This document shows, piece by piece, positions 27,100-36,930 of a stretch of DNA of 64,000 nt. The stretch covers positions 558,001 to 622,000 of the forward strand of contig NZ_VFON01000001.1 in assembly GCF_006716085.1 (NCBI RefSeq). The letters are read 5' to 3'. A program made the translations under genes and the position numbers. Position 1 is the stretch's first letter. Each line of letters starts with the position of its first letter. Under the pieces are notes generated by a model. The model saw nothing but the letters and a program-made list of their open reading frames with translations. It was not told the DNA's origin and searched no databases. The stretch is from Leucobacter komagatae. Lineage in GTDB: Bacteria > Actinomycetota > Actinomycetes > Actinomycetales > Microbacteriaceae.

Positions 27100-28344
27100 C
27101 TAGGAGCGCGCCGACCCGACGAGCTCGACGGCTTTGCCGAACCCGCTCCCCGCGAGCGCACCGCCGAGAAGAAGCGGGATGCCGCGCTCCTCATCCGTCC
27201 ACGAGCCGTGCTGGCCGACCATGTCGAGCGACTGCGGGTCGTCCGCTGTCGTGTAGTAGGCGCACTGTGCCCGGGCCGCAATGATGACCTGGCCCATGCG
27301 CTCGGGAACGCCAGCCGTCACGGTGCTCCCGAGCACACCCGAGTTGAAGACCTCGTCGCGCGTGGTGACCCACGCACGCTTCCCCTCGCGCGCCTCAAGC
27401 GCTGCCGCGAAGGCGCCTACGTCGGCGCCTTCGGCGAGAAAGAACGTGCGGAAGCGGGGCTCGCCGCCGACCGCGACAACGTCAGCGAACTCGCGGGCCT
27501 CGAGGTCAAACACGATCTGCTGATGAGGGGCAACATCGACCATGCCGTGGTCGGCGGTCACGATCACACCTGTGCCGGCGGGCAGGCCCAGCATGAAGTC
27601 CGCGAGCGCCTGATCGAGCTGTTCGAGACGCCGTGACCACTCGCCGCTCTCCCAGCCGTATTTGTGCCCCGCACGGTCGAGCTCGTCGACGTACACATAC
27701 GCGAGGGTCGGAATGCCGGAGTCGATGTCGCGCCTCGCGGCAGTCAGCCGCTCAGCCGTGGTGTCGCCGCCGACGTACTCCGAGCCGGTGAGCATGGCCC
27801 GGGTCAGCCCGCTCGAAGCGTGCGCGGGCCGGCCGTAGGCGCGCGGGCGGACGCCGAGGCGGGCCGCTTCCGCGAACAGCGGCTCCGAGTGCTGCCACCC
27901 CCGCGGATCGGCGATGCCCTCCCAGTCGCGCAGCGGCGAGAGCAGGCCCAGAACGGGGTGCATGATGCGATACCCGACGAGCCCGTGTTCGGCTGGCAGC
28001 CGACCCGTCGTGAGCGTTGTGAGCGCCGCGCCGGTCGTCGACGGGGTGACTGTCGTGATGCGGCGCTGAGCTAAGCCCGAGAGCGTCGGCGCGTGGCCTT
28101 TGCGGGCCTTGAGGTTCGCGCTGCCGAGCCCGTCAACGGCGAGCACGACGAGCGAGTGCAGCGCAGGGAGCAACTGGGCGGCCGCCGCGAGTTGCGATTG
28201 CGGCGCGCGCTCTGCAGGGTCGAGCCCGGTGGCGCTTCTAAGCGTCGCCTCGGGTGAGGCGCCGTGGCCGAGCGCGAGAGCAGCGAGCCCAGTCGGGAAT
28301 ATCGCGGCAAGCCTCCCGCCGTTGTCGGTGGCAGTCGGTAGCAT
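27100..28344 (-). CDS. Alkaline phosphatase-superfamily nucleotide pyrophosphatase/phosphodiesterase
   Basis: About 414 residues. LVVLAVDGLGSANLKARKGH carries the first metal Asp. VTPSTTGAALTTLTTGRLPAEHGLVG contains the nucleophile Thr. VYVDELDRAGHKYGW and VIVTADHGMVD supply the further Asp/His metal ligands of the NPP type. It would hydrolyse phosphodiester or pyrophosphate bonds. There is no clear signal peptide. The ATG at 28344 is preceded by CATAAT at 6 nt (rc of 28351-28356), so the transcript is probably leaderless, and that box overlaps the start codon of the divergent parC gene. Confidence 0.88.
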   Translation of the reverse strand: MLPTATDNGGRLAAIFPTGLAALALGHGASPEATLRSATGLDPAERAPQSQLAAAAQLLPALHSLVVLAVDGLGSANLKARKGHAPTLSGLAQRRITTVTPSTTGAALTTLTTGRLPAEHGLVGYRIMHPVLGLLSPLRDWEGIADPRGWQHSEPLFAEAARLGVRPRAYGRPAHASSGLTRAMLTGSEYVGGDTTAERLTAARRDIDSGIPTLAYVYVDELDRAGHKYGWESGEWSRRLEQLDQALADFMLGLPAGTGVIVTADHGMVDVAPHQQIVFDLEAREFADVVAVGGEPRFRTFFLAEGADVGAFAAALEAREGKRAWVTTRDEVFNSGVLGSTVTAGVPERMGQVIIAARAQCAYYTTADDPQSLDMVGQHGSWTDEERGIPLLLGGALAGSGFGKAVELVGSARS

Positions 28345-28356
28345 AATCCCATTATG
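28342..28356. promoter_or_regulatory. Palindromic divergent promoter; each -10 box overlaps the opposite start codon
   Basis: CATAATCCCATTATG is an inverted repeat (CATAAT, CCC, ATTATG). Forward, CATAAT (28342-28347) is 6 nt before the parC ATG at 28354. Reverse, CATAAT (rc of 28351-28356) is 6 nt before the phosphodiesterase ATG at 28344. The two start codons are 9 bp apart, leaving no room for ribosome binding sites. Confidence 0.75.
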
Positions 28357-30825
28357 GCCGACGCAACCGACATGGACCTTCCCGGTGCAGCGCACGAAGC
28401 TGCCGGGGAGCGCATTGAAGATATCGACATCTCGCAGGAGATGGAGGGCTCGTTTCTTGAGTATGCCTATTCGGTGATCTACTCGCGCGCGCTCCCCGAC
28501 GCGCGCGACGGCCTGAAGCCGGTACAGCGCCGCATCCTCTACATGATGACCGACATGGGGCTGCGCCCCGACAAGGGCCACGTGAAGTCGGCCCGCGTCG
28601 TCGGCGAGGTGATGGGCAAGCTGCACCCGCACGGCGACTCCTCGATCTACGACGCACTCGTTCGCCTGTCGCAAGACTTCGCGATGCGACTCCCCCTCGT
28701 TGACGGCCACGGCAACTTCGGCTCGCTCGACGACGGCCCCGCCGCTTCTAGGTACACAGAGGCGCGCCTCGCGGGCGCCGCGCTCGCAATGACCGAGGCG
28801 CTCGACGAAGACGTTGTCGACTTCGTACCCAACTACGACAACCAACTCTTGCAGCCGGACGTGCTGCCGTCAGCGGTGCCAAACCTGCTCGTGAACGGCG
28901 CAAGCGGCATCGCTGTTGGCATGGCCACGAACCTGGCGCCCCACAACCTCGTCGAGGCGATCGAGGGTGCCAAGCACCTGCTCTACCACCCCGACGCCAC
29001 CGTGGAAGAGCTCATGGAGTTCATCCCCGGCCCCGATCTCCCGGGGGGCGGCACGATCGTCGGGCTCGACGGCGTGACCGACGCCTACCGCACGGGCCGC
29101 GGCGCGTTCCGCACGCGCGCGAAGGTGTCCGTCGAACAAATCGGCCCGCGCCGCACCGGCCTCGTCGTGACCGAACTGCCGTACCTTGTCGGGCCAGAGC
29201 GCGTCATCGAGAAGATCAAGCAGGGCGTCGAGACGAAGAAGATTACCGGCATCACCGATGTCGTTGACCTGTCCGACCGCAAGAACGGGTTGAAGCTCGT
29301 CATCACCCTGAAGACCGGCTTCTCCCCCGAAGCCGTACTCGAACTCCTCTACAGGTACACGCCGCTCGAGGATTCGTTCAGCATCAACTCCGTCGCGCTC
29401 GTCGACGGCCAGCCGCAGACCCTGAGCCTACGCGAGATGCTTCGTGTCTTCCTCGATCACCGCATGTCGGTCGTCACCAGGCGAAGCGAGTACCGACTGC
29501 GGAAGCGTCGTGAGCGACTGCACCTCGTTGAGGGCCTGCTCATCGCGATCCTCGACATCGACGAGGTCATCCAGGTCATCCGTACGAGCGACGACTCTGA
29601 GGAGGCTCGGACTCGGCTGCAGCAGGTATTCGATCTGTCAGAGCCGCAGGCCGAGTACATCCTCGAGCTGCGCCTGCGCCGCCTCACGAAGTTCTCACGG
29701 GTCGAGCTCGAGGGTGAGCGCGATCAGCTGAAGGCAGAGATCGAAGCGCTCCTCGAGATTCTCGGCAGCAAGGAACGCTTGCAGGCCGTCGTCGCCGGCG
29801 AGCTTGATGAAGCCTCGGCGGCGTACGGCACGCCCAGGCGCACGCTCCTTACGGGCGCCGTCGCTCGGCCCTCCCGCGCGGCCGTCACGCCCGACGCGAT
29901 GCAGGTTGCGGATAGCCCGTGCACGGTCATGCTCTCGGCGACTGGCCGTGCGCTGCGCATCGACCGCGACCCCGAAGCAGAAGACACTGCGCGCGCCACG
30001 CCCCGAGCGACGAAGCACGGCGCCGTCCTGGCCCGAGTCGACTCCACGGTGCGGGGCGAGCTCGGCGCGATTCTGTCAGACGGCACGCTGCACCGGTTCG
30101 CCCCCGTCGACCTGCCGCTCGTGCCGGCTGCGTCTATCGCGTTCTCGGCGGGCGTGAAGCTCACCGAGTACATCGGGCTCACCGACAAGAAGCTCAGGGT
30201 TGTCGGCGTCGTTCCGCTCGACTCTGAGACGCCTGTCGGCCTGTTCACCGCGCAGGGCGTTGTGAAGCGCGTCGTGCTCACCGACCTTCCGGCGCGGCCA
30301 GACTTCGAGGTCATCACGCTCAAGGCCCGCGACTCGGTTGTGTCGGCGTTCCCCGCGCCCGATGACACTGAGTTCGCGGCGGTCACGTCCGACGCCCAGC
30401 TGCTGCGCTTTGACGCTTCGACGGTTCGCCCGCAGGGCCGCCCGGCCGGCGGAATGGCCGGTATGAAGCTCGGGTCGGGCGCGAGCATCATCTTCGCCTC
30501 GGCCATTGGAAGCGACCTCGACGCACGCGTCGCAACTGTCGCCGAGGGCTCAGACGAGAACGCGCTGCTCAGTGCCGGCACCGCATCGGCTAAGGTCTCC
30601 GACTGGGCGGAGTTCCCGGCAAAGGGGCGCGCGACCGGTGGCGTTCGCGCCCAGCGCTTCCTGAAGGGTGAGGATCGCCTGGTCGCCGCATGGGTTGGCG
30701 TCGGCGAGCCGCGCGCGCTGGCGTCAGACGGGGCCGCGCGTAAGCTCCCTGACGATCTCGGGAAGCGCGACGGCTCGGGCACGCCCCTCGATGGGGCCGT
30801 CGCCTTCATCGGCGAGGCACCCTAG
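28354..30825 (+). CDS. parC: DNA topoisomerase IV subunit A (ParC)
   Basis: 823 residues. The type IIA winged-helix region has ALPDARDGLKPVQRRILY and KSARVVGEVMGKLHPHGDSS. The catalytic Tyr is in GPAASRYTEARLAG. A coiled-coil tower follows, then a C-terminal beta-pinwheel (about 500-820). I find no QRRGGKG gyrase box in the pinwheel, which favours ParC over GyrA. With ParE (31956-34049) it decatenates daughter chromosomes. It has no leader: the ATG is 6 nt from its -10 box. Positions in the KSARVVGEVMGKLHPHGDSS segment are where quinolone resistance changes arise in the family. Confidence 0.9.
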   Translation: MADATDMDLPGAAHEAAGERIEDIDISQEMEGSFLEYAYSVIYSRALPDARDGLKPVQRRILYMMTDMGLRPDKGHVKSARVVGEVMGKLHPHGDSSIYDALVRLSQDFAMRLPLVDGHGNFGSLDDGPAASRYTEARLAGAALAMTEALDEDVVDFVPNYDNQLLQPDVLPSAVPNLLVNGASGIAVGMATNLAPHNLVEAIEGAKHLLYHPDATVEELMEFIPGPDLPGGGTIVGLDGVTDAYRTGRGAFRTRAKVSVEQIGPRRTGLVVTELPYLVGPERVIEKIKQGVETKKITGITDVVDLSDRKNGLKLVITLKTGFSPEAVLELLYRYTPLEDSFSINSVALVDGQPQTLSLREMLRVFLDHRMSVVTRRSEYRLRKRRERLHLVEGLLIAILDIDEVIQVIRTSDDSEEARTRLQQVFDLSEPQAEYILELRLRRLTKFSRVELEGERDQLKAEIEALLEILGSKERLQAVVAGELDEASAAYGTPRRTLLTGAVARPSRAAVTPDAMQVADSPCTVMLSATGRALRIDRDPEAEDTARATPRATKHGAVLARVDSTVRGELGAILSDGTLHRFAPVDLPLVPAASIAFSAGVKLTEYIGLTDKKLRVVGVVPLDSETPVGLFTAQGVVKRVVLTDLPARPDFEVITLKARDSVVSAFPAPDDTEFAAVTSDAQLLRFDASTVRPQGRPAGGMAGMKLGSGASIIFASAIGSDLDARVATVAEGSDENALLSAGTASAKVSDWAEFPAKGRATGGVRAQRFLKGEDRLVAAWVGVGEPRALASDGAARKLPDDLGKRDGSGTPLDGAVAFIGEAP

Positions 30826-30834
30826 CGGCACCTG

Positions 30835-30869
30835 GCGGGCGCCCCGCCCTTTCTCGGCAGGGCGCCCGC
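30835..30869 (+). terminator. Terminator after parC
   Basis: GCGGGCGCCC (30835-30844) and GGGCGCCCGC (30860-30869) form a perfect 10-bp stem starting 9 nt after the parC stop. There is no strong U-run. The rest of the gap to 31031 holds only a short direct repeat (GAGAGCGTTCAGCCG-like, around 30975-31023). Confidence 0.65.
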
Positions 30870-31031
30870 AGCACCGCACGTTTCCAGGCAAATCCTCACC
30901 CCGTATGCCAAATCCGGGGGCTTTCCCGATACGAAGTGCCGATCGAACTCGGAGCGCAGGGGGTTTTCCCCTGTTGAGAGGGTTCAGCCGCTGAGAGCGT
31001 GCGGGTGCTGAGAGCGTTCAGCCGTTGCGCC

Positions 31032-31943
31032 CTACAGTCCGATGAGCGCGACGCCGCACACGACCACAACGGCGGCGGTGAGGCGGAGCGCAGGGTTGCT
31101 CTCTCGGTACCTGAATACCCCGTAGAGCCCGACGAGCACAACGCTGGTCTCACGCATGGGGGCGACCAGGGACAGCGGGGCGATCGTCGCGGCGGTGAGC
31201 ACGAGCACGTACGACAGCGGCGACAGCACCCCGAACGCGAGAAGGCTGCGCCAGTTCGTCCGAAGCTCGCCCCGCATACGCCTTGCCGGACTGAGGCCCC
31301 GTGCGCCCTCGACGCCGAGCATGCCGCCGAAGATCACGGCCTCGGCCACGCTGGTCCCGACCATGAATGCGACGGGCGCGATTCCGAAGCCGTTCACCAT
31401 CGAGACGTCCCACAGCGTGTACGTTGCGATCGCGACGCCGGTGAGCAAGCCGAACACGATCGATGGGTCAAAACGTGACCGCCGCACGGGCCCAGAGAAC
31501 TGCTGGTCGCTCGGTGCGCTCCGACGGCCGATCAGCCCGAATGCCGTGACTCCGACGACGACGAGCAGCACGCCCGACAGCGAGAGCAGACCTGGCCGTT
31601 CGCCGAACAGCAGGATCGAAACGATCACCGTGAGCACCGGTCCGCTTCCGCGAGCCGTGGCGTAAACGGTGCTCAGATCGCCCGCGCGATACCCGCGCTG
31701 AAGCACAAGCATGTACAGCACGTGCAGCACCCCGGACACCGCGACCGCGAGCATGAAGGGCCAGAACCCACCCGAGCCGATCCCGCCGGTGAACGGGATC
31801 GCCACCGACCAGACGACCGCGCTGACAATCGCGCCCCAGAAGAGGAACGGAATGCCTGATCTACTCGACTTCGCCGCGAGGATGTTCCACGCGGCGTGCG
31901 CGAACGCCGCAGCGAGGACAAGGCCGAGAGCTGTGAGAGTCAT
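31032..31943 (-). CDS. EamA/DMT-superfamily transporter
   Basis: 303 residues with about ten membrane helices in two EamA-like halves. The first half starts LGLVLAAAFAHAAWNILAAK and contains YATARGSGPVLTVIVSILLF. The second has LLTGVAIATYTLWDVSMVNG and APLSLVAPMRETSVVLVGL. DMT carriers export or import small metabolites; the substrate is unknown. It begins 12 nt after the parE stop on the same strand and is probably the distal gene of that transcript. Confidence 0.85.
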   Translation of the reverse strand: MTLTALGLVLAAAFAHAAWNILAAKSSRSGIPFLFWGAIVSAVVWSVAIPFTGGIGSGGFWPFMLAVAVSGVLHVLYMLVLQRGYRAGDLSTVYATARGSGPVLTVIVSILLFGERPGLLSLSGVLLVVVGVTAFGLIGRRSAPSDQQFSGPVRRSRFDPSIVFGLLTGVAIATYTLWDVSMVNGFGIAPVAFMVGTSVAEAVIFGGMLGVEGARGLSPARRMRGELRTNWRSLLAFGVLSPLSYVLVLTAATIAPLSLVAPMRETSVVLVGLYGVFRYRESNPALRLTAAVVVVCGVALIGL

Positions 31944-31955
31944 CGGGCGCGGACG

Positions 31956-34049
31956 CTACGCGTCGATGCGCTCGCGGTCGAGGTCGTCCGCGTTCTCGAT
32001 AATGAACTCCTTGCGCGGCGCGACGTCGTTGCCCATGAGCAGCTCGAACATCTGGGCAGCGGCGTGCGCATCCTCGAGGCGAACCCGGCGGAGGGTGCGA
32101 TGCTCGCGGTCCATCGTTGTCTCGGCCAGCTGATCGGCGTCCATCTCCCCGAGGCCCTTGTAGCGCTGAATCGGCTCCTGGTACTTCTTGCCCCGCTTGC
32201 GCAGGTCGGTCAGTAGCGTCTGCAGTTCCTTCTCGCTGTAGGTGTAGATCACGTCGTTCGGCTTCCTGCCCGAGTTCTGCACGATCACGCGGTGCAGCGG
32301 AGGAACGGCAGCGTACACCCTTCCGGCCTCAAGCATCGGCCGCATGTACCGGAAGAACAGCGTCAGCAGCAGTGTGCGGATATGCGCGCCGTCGACATCT
32401 GCGTCGCTCATGAGAATCACCTTGCCGTAGCGGGCAGCCTCAATATCGAAGTCGCGGCCGGAGCCAGCCCCGATGACCTTGATGATCGCGCCGCACTCGG
32501 CGTTCGAGAGCATCTCGGCGAGCGAGGCCTTCTGGACGTTCAGTATCTTGCCGCGAATGGGCAGGAGCGCCTGGTACTCGCTGTCGCGCGCGGGCTTCGC
32601 TGTGCCGAGCGCGCTGTCGCCCTCAACGATGAAGAGTTCGGAGTTCGCGACATCTTTCGAGCGGCAGTCTATGAGCTTCGACGGCAGCGAAGAGCTCTCA
32701 AGGGTGCTCTTTCGGCGAGCGGTGTCGCGCTGCGCGCGCATCGCGATCCGAGATTTCATCTCGGAGACCATCTTCTCGAGCAGTGTGCCCGTCTGCGCTT
32801 TGTCGTGCTTCTTCGTGGACTCGTAACGTTCAGTGAGCGCGCTCGTCACCGCCCGGGAAACGATCTGTCGCACGGCAGCCGTGCCGAGCACCTCTTTCGT
32901 CTGGCCCTCGAACTGCGGCTCGGGGACGCGCACCGTCACGACGGCGGTCAGGCCGGTGAGAATGTCGTCCTTATCCGGTTTGTCCGAGCCGGCCTTGAGC
33001 TTGCGGGCGTTCGCCTCAATCTGCTTGCGGAAGAACTTCGTGAGGCCCTGCTCGAAGCCGGCCAGGTGCGTGCCGCCCTTGGGCGTCGCAATGATGTTCA
33101 CAAAGCTCTGGACTTCGGTGTCGTAACCGGTGCCCCACCGCAGCGCGATGTCAACCTCGCACTCGCGCTCGACCTCGCGCGACACGAGGTGGCCAGTCTC
33201 CTCATCCATGACGGGAACGGTCTCGGTGAACTTGCCCGAATCCTGCACCCGCCACGTGTCAGTCACGGGGGCGTCGAGGGCGAGGAAGTTCACGAACTCG
33301 GCGATTCCACCCTCGTAGTTGAAGGTGTGCGTGGCGGGCGCGCCAGACTCGTCAAGCGACTCGGCCCGGTTGTCTTCAATCTCAATGGTGAGGCCGGTGA
33401 CCAGGAAGGCCGTCTGGCGAGCTCTCGCGACGAGCGAATCGACCTCGAACCGCGCGGTCGGCAGGAAGATCTGCGGGTCGGCCCAGTAGCGCACGCGCGT
33501 GCCGGTGACGCCCTTCTTCACCTTGCCGACGACGCGTAGCTCGGTCGCCCTGTCATACGGCGTGAAGTCGCTGTCGGGGCCGTCGCCAGCAAAGACGCCG
33601 GGCTCGCCGTGACGGAACGACATCGTCCAGGTCTTGCCGTCGCGATCGACCTCGACGTCGAGACGCGAAGACAGTGCGTTCACGACGGAGGCACCAACGC
33701 CGTGCAGGCCACCCGACGACGCGTACCCACCGCCGCCAAACTTTCCGCCGGCGTGCAACTTGGTGAACACCAGCTCGACGCCGCTCAGGCCACTTCGCGG
33801 CTCAATGTCCACGGGCACGCCTCGACCGTTGTCGGCAACGGTGACGCTGCCGTCGGCGTGCAGCGTAATTCCGATGTTTGAGCCGTGGCCCGCAAGAGCC
33901 TCGTCGACGGAGTTATCAATGATCTCCCAGAGGCAGTGCATGAGGCCGCGCGAGTCGGTCGTGCCGATGTACATACCCGGGCGCTTGCGAACGGCTTCGA
34001 GCCCCTCGAGGACGGTGAGGTGCCTGGCGGAGTAACTGGATTCAGCCAC
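31956..34049 (-). CDS. parE: DNA topoisomerase IV subunit B (ParE)
   Basis: 697 residues. The GHKL ATPase domain has LWEIIDNSVDEALAGHG with the catalytic Glu, ADNGRGVPVDI and GGLHGVGASVVNALS. The transducer domain follows. The TOPRIM domain has LFIVEGDSALGTAK and VILMSDADVDGAHIRTLLL. The EGDSALG form and the shorter length, without gyrase-type inserts, fit ParE. It is the partner of ParC at 28354. The start is a GTG at 34049. A -10-like TACAGT lies about 30 nt upstream on the reverse strand. Confidence 0.92.
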   Translation of the reverse strand: MAESSYSARHLTVLEGLEAVRKRPGMYIGTTDSRGLMHCLWEIIDNSVDEALAGHGSNIGITLHADGSVTVADNGRGVPVDIEPRSGLSGVELVFTKLHAGGKFGGGGYASSGGLHGVGASVVNALSSRLDVEVDRDGKTWTMSFRHGEPGVFAGDGPDSDFTPYDRATELRVVGKVKKGVTGTRVRYWADPQIFLPTARFEVDSLVARARQTAFLVTGLTIEIEDNRAESLDESGAPATHTFNYEGGIAEFVNFLALDAPVTDTWRVQDSGKFTETVPVMDEETGHLVSREVERECEVDIALRWGTGYDTEVQSFVNIIATPKGGTHLAGFEQGLTKFFRKQIEANARKLKAGSDKPDKDDILTGLTAVVTVRVPEPQFEGQTKEVLGTAAVRQIVSRAVTSALTERYESTKKHDKAQTGTLLEKMVSEMKSRIAMRAQRDTARRKSTLESSSLPSKLIDCRSKDVANSELFIVEGDSALGTAKPARDSEYQALLPIRGKILNVQKASLAEMLSNAECGAIIKVIGAGSGRDFDIEAARYGKVILMSDADVDGAHIRTLLLTLFFRYMRPMLEAGRVYAAVPPLHRVIVQNSGRKPNDVIYTYSEKELQTLLTDLRKRGKKYQEPIQRYKGLGEMDADQLAETTMDREHRTLRRVRLEDAHAAAQMFELLMGNDVAPRKEFIIENADDLDRERIDA

Positions 34050-34250
34050 GTGGAAGAACCTGCTTTCTAAGAGACTCCCCTACTGTAGAGCACACCACCG
34101 ACGCGCGGGGCCAACGGGCGCGGCGAGTGCGGAGACAGGGGAAGCGTAGCCGCGTCAACCGTACGCGGTCAGCGAAACAAGGCCGCCAAACAGCGCGCGT
34201 GGGGCAAAGTGATGGTTGGATAGAGGTACCTGAAGAACTGGGAGGTGGCC

Positions 34251-34475
34251 ATGAGCACACTCGAACACACCGCTGACGTAGCGGAGGTCACTGCGGCGGA
34301 TCGTCCGCTTAGCGGCCTTGACCGTTGCGATAGCTGCGGCGCGCAAGCCTACGTCCGCGTCACGTTGAGCGGCAGCGAGCTGCTCTTCTGCGCACACCAC
34401 GCCACGAAGCACGAAGCCAAGCTCCGCCCAATGGCAGAGGCCTGGCACGACGAAAGCCACAAGCTGAGCGCATAG
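34251..34475 (+). CDS. DUF7455 small zinc-motif protein
   Basis: 74 residues: LDRCDSCGAQAYVRVTLSGS, then LLFCAHHATKHE, a CxxC plus CxxH arrangement likely to bind zinc. This small protein is common beside sigA/parE in actinobacteria. The ATG at 34251 is chosen because GGAGG (34241-34245) lies 5 nt upstream; the GTG at 34245 would overlap that site. It is divergent from parE. A strong terminator follows. The function is unknown. Confidence 0.87.
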   Translation: MSTLEHTADVAEVTAADRPLSGLDRCDSCGAQAYVRVTLSGSELLFCAHHATKHEAKLRPMAEAWHDESHKLSA

Positions 34476-34491
34476 CGACAGCTGCACAACT

Positions 34492-34530
34492 GAGTGAGCC
34501 CCCGGGGAGATTCCCCCCGGGGGCTCACTC
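34492..34530 (+). terminator. Terminator after the DUF7455 gene
   Basis: GAGTGAGCCCCCGGGG (34492-34507) and its exact complement (34515-34530) form a 16-bp stem with a 7-nt loop, followed by GCGTTT. Confidence 0.85.
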
Positions 34531-34562
34531 GCGTTTGCCAACCCTGCACACCGGGCCGGAAC

Positions 34563-34610
34563 GCGCGAAGGGGGTGTCACACGGTCTCCCGTGTGACACC
34601 CCCTTCGCGC
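34563..34610 (-). terminator. Terminator after sigA
   Basis: A very long perfect hairpin: 22-bp arms at 34563-34584 and 34589-34610 around the loop TCTC, 18 nt past the sigA stop. Together with the hairpin at 34492-34530 it separates two convergent genes. Confidence 0.85.
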
Positions 34611-34628
34611 TTCTCGCGTCGCTCGATG

Positions 34629-35885
34629 CTAGTCGAGGTAGTCGCGCAGCTGCTGGCTCCGCGACGGGTGGCGAAGCTTCGCCATCGTCTTCGACTCGAT
34701 CTGCCTGATCCGCTCGCGGGTCACGCCGAACGTATCGCCAATCTGGTCGAGGGTCTTCGGCATCCCGTCACCGAGGCCAAAGCGCATCTTGATCACGCCA
34801 GCCTCACGCTCCGACAGCGAGTCGAGCAGCTGCTCGAGCTGCTGCTGCAGCATCGTGAAGCCGACGGCGTCGGCGGGAACGATCGCCTCGGTGTCCTCAA
34901 TGAGGTCACCGAACTCGCTGTCGCCATCCTCGCCGAGCGGGGTGTGAAGCGAAATCGGCTCGCGACCGTACTTCTGCACCTCGATGACCTTCTCGGTGGT
35001 CATATCGAGCTCACGGCTCAGCTCTTCAGGAGTGGGCTCTCGCCCGAGATCCTGCAGCATCTGCCGCTGCACGCGGGCGAGCTTGTTGATGACCTCGACC
35101 ATGTGCACAGGGATACGGATAGTACGGGCCTGGTCGGCCATGGCGCGGGTAATCGCCTGGCGAATCCACCACGTCGCGTACGTCGAGAACTTGAAGCCCT
35201 TCGTGTAGTCGAACTTCTCGACCGCACGAATCAGGCCAAGGTTGCCCTCCTGGATGAGGTCCAGGAACTGCATGCCACGACCCGTGTAGCGCTTCGCAAG
35301 CGACACCACGAGGCGGAGGTTCGCGCCGAGCAGGTGGCTCTTCGCGCGCTGGCCATCGCGGGCAACCCACTTGAGCTCGCGCTCAAGCTTCTTGGGCAGG
35401 CCCTTCTCGGTGCCGAGCTTCTCCTCGGCGAACAGGCCGGCTTCGATGCGCATCGCAAGCTCGACCTCTTCTGCCGCGTTGAGCAGGGCAACCTTACCGA
35501 TCTGCTTTAGGTAGTCCTTGACCGGGTCGGCTGTCGCGCCGGGAATCGCGGTCGTGACCGTTGGCACGTCCTCTTCATCGCCAGCCTTCAGGACAATGGC
35601 GCCGGTCGGGAGGGGCTCGCGGTGCTCGGCTACCGGCTGATCTTCTTCAGCCTGCTCGTCAACCTCAGTCACCTCGGCCTCATCGGGCGTGTCGATGATT
35701 TCATCGACAGCCTTCTTCGCGCGGGTCGCTGGCTTTTTTGCAGGAGCCTTCTTTGCCGCGGTCGTCTTCGCTGCCGACGCGGCCTTCTTGGCGGGGGCCT
35801 TCTTCGCAGGCGCCTCAGTAGCGCTCTGCTCTTCGCCCTCTGCCGCCTTCGCCGCGCGAGTCTTGGTCGTTGTCGCTGCTGCCAC
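34629..35885 (-). CDS. sigA: Primary RNA polymerase sigma factor SigA (RpoD)
   Basis: 418 residues. The N-terminal extension (about 1-70) is rich in APAKK/AAKK repeats, typical of actinobacterial primary sigma factors. Region 1.2 is [20 protein letters not shown]. Region 2 has [20 protein letters not shown] and [20 protein letters not shown] (-10 recognition and melting). Region 4.2 has [20 protein letters not shown] for the -35. It directs housekeeping transcription. The GTG at 35885 is chosen because AGAGGAAG lies just upstream; the open frame reaches 35948 without support. Confidence 0.96.
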   Translation of the reverse strand: MAAATTTKTRAAKAAEGEEQSATEAPAKKAPAKKAASAAKTTAAKKAPAKKPATRAKKAVDEIIDTPDEAEVTEVDEQAEEDQPVAEHREPLPTGAIVLKAGDEEDVPTVTTAIPGATADPVKDYLKQIGKVALLNAAEEVELAMRIEAGLFAEEKLGTEKGLPKKLERELKWVARDGQRAKSHLLGANLRLVVSLAKRYTGRGMQFLDLIQEGNLGLIRAVEKFDYTKGFKFSTYATWWIRQAITRAMADQARTIRIPVHMVEVINKLARVQRQMLQDLGREPTPEELSRELDMTTEKVIEVQKYGREPISLHTPLGEDGDSEFGDLIEDTEAIVPADAVGFTMLQQQLEQLLDSLSEREAGVIKMRFGLGDGMPKTLDQIGDTFGVTRERIRQIESKTMAKLRHPSRSQQLRDYLD

Positions 35886-35997
35886 GCAACTTCCTCTCAG
35901 ATCTCGTCGATGCGCGTCCAAATAACTGCGCACACCATGAAAACCCATGTCAAGCCCGCGGTATTCCCGCGCCGGTTGAATGGGTTCCTACCTCCTA

Positions 35998-36930
35998 TTA
36001 TTGCACGCCCGGGCCGTCGTTGTTTTCAGGACCCTGCTGGCGCTCCGCGAGGAACCGCTCGAGTTCGCTCGCGAGCTGGTCAGCGGTGGGCATTGAGCCC
36101 TCGTCGCCGAGCAGCGGGGCGCGCTCACCGTGCGCCTCAACGTACTGGTCGAAGCGCTGCTCAAGGTTCACGAGCATCTCACGGGACTCGTCGTTCTCGG
36201 CAATCTGGCGATCAACCTGAGCTCGGAACTCCTGCGCCCGCTCCTTGGCTTCATCGGTGGCAAAGAGCAACCCCGTGGCCGCCATGATGTTGTCGAGGGC
36301 CGCTGTGAGCAGCTCGGGGTACTCGTTGTTCGCGAGGTAGTGGGGCACGAGGTGCGCATACCCAACGACCTCCTCGCCAACTCCGTGCAGGCGGTGCTCG
36401 AGCACGTGAACGATGCTCGCAGGCAGACGCGTGGTCGGCTTCCACGCCGAGCGCTCCATAAGGTCCTCGCGGGTGCCGCTCACGGTCGCGACGATGGGGC
36501 GCGTGTGCGGCACGGGCATCGGAATCGCTTGCACCCAGGTGGTGAGCGACACCTCGAACTCGTGCACTAACAGCAGCACGGCATCGACGAACGCCTCCCA
36601 GCGGAAGTCAGGTTCGAACCCTGACAGGAGGAGGAACGGCGCTCCCAGCTCGTCGCGAGCAAGGCTCAGCACGAGCTCCTCTGGGCTGTAGTCGGTGAAG
36701 TGATCTTCATTGAAGGTGATGAGGGGCCGCCTCGCCCGATAATCGAGGAGCGAGTCGGCGTCGAAGCGAATAATTTCTTCGGGCTTGCACCGCTCCCAAA
36801 GGTACTGTTCGAGTTGGGAGACCGCATTGCCCGCGTCCGTTGAACCGGAAAGCGCTACGACGAGCGGGAGCCCCTTCGCGACACTCGCGCGGCGCTCCGC
36901 ATAGACAGCTGAGAAGAGAGATTCGGTCAC
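35998..36930 (-). CDS. PAC2 family protein
   Basis: 310 residues in the PAC2 (proteasome-assembly-chaperone-like) family of actinobacteria: GLPLVVALSGSTDAGNAVSQ, LDYRARRPLITFNEDHF, FLLLSGFEPDFRWEAF, VPHTRPIVATVSGTRED and the C-terminal EYPELLTAALDNIMAATGLL. The function is unclear in bacteria. The GTG start at 36930 is 6 nt after TACAAT (rc of 36937-36942), a near-consensus -10 box, so the message is leaderless. Confidence 0.87.
   Translation of the reverse strand: MTESLFSAVYAERRASVAKGLPLVVALSGSTDAGNAVSQLEQYLWERCKPEEIIRFDADSLLDYRARRPLITFNEDHFTDYSPEELVLSLARDELGAPFLLLSGFEPDFRWEAFVDAVLLLVHEFEVSLTTWVQAIPMPVPHTRPIVATVSGTREDLMERSAWKPTTRLPASIVHVLEHRLHGVGEEVVGYAHLVPHYLANNEYPELLTAALDNIMAATGLLFATDEAKERAQEFRAQVDRQIAENDESREMLVNLEQRFDQYVEAHGERAPLLGDEGSMPTADQLASELERFLAERQQGPENNDGPGVQ

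Noticed and set aside
32292..33539. 415-codon forward frame opposite parE
   Set aside because: Antisense shadow. ParE motifs on the other strand are intact and this frame matches no family.
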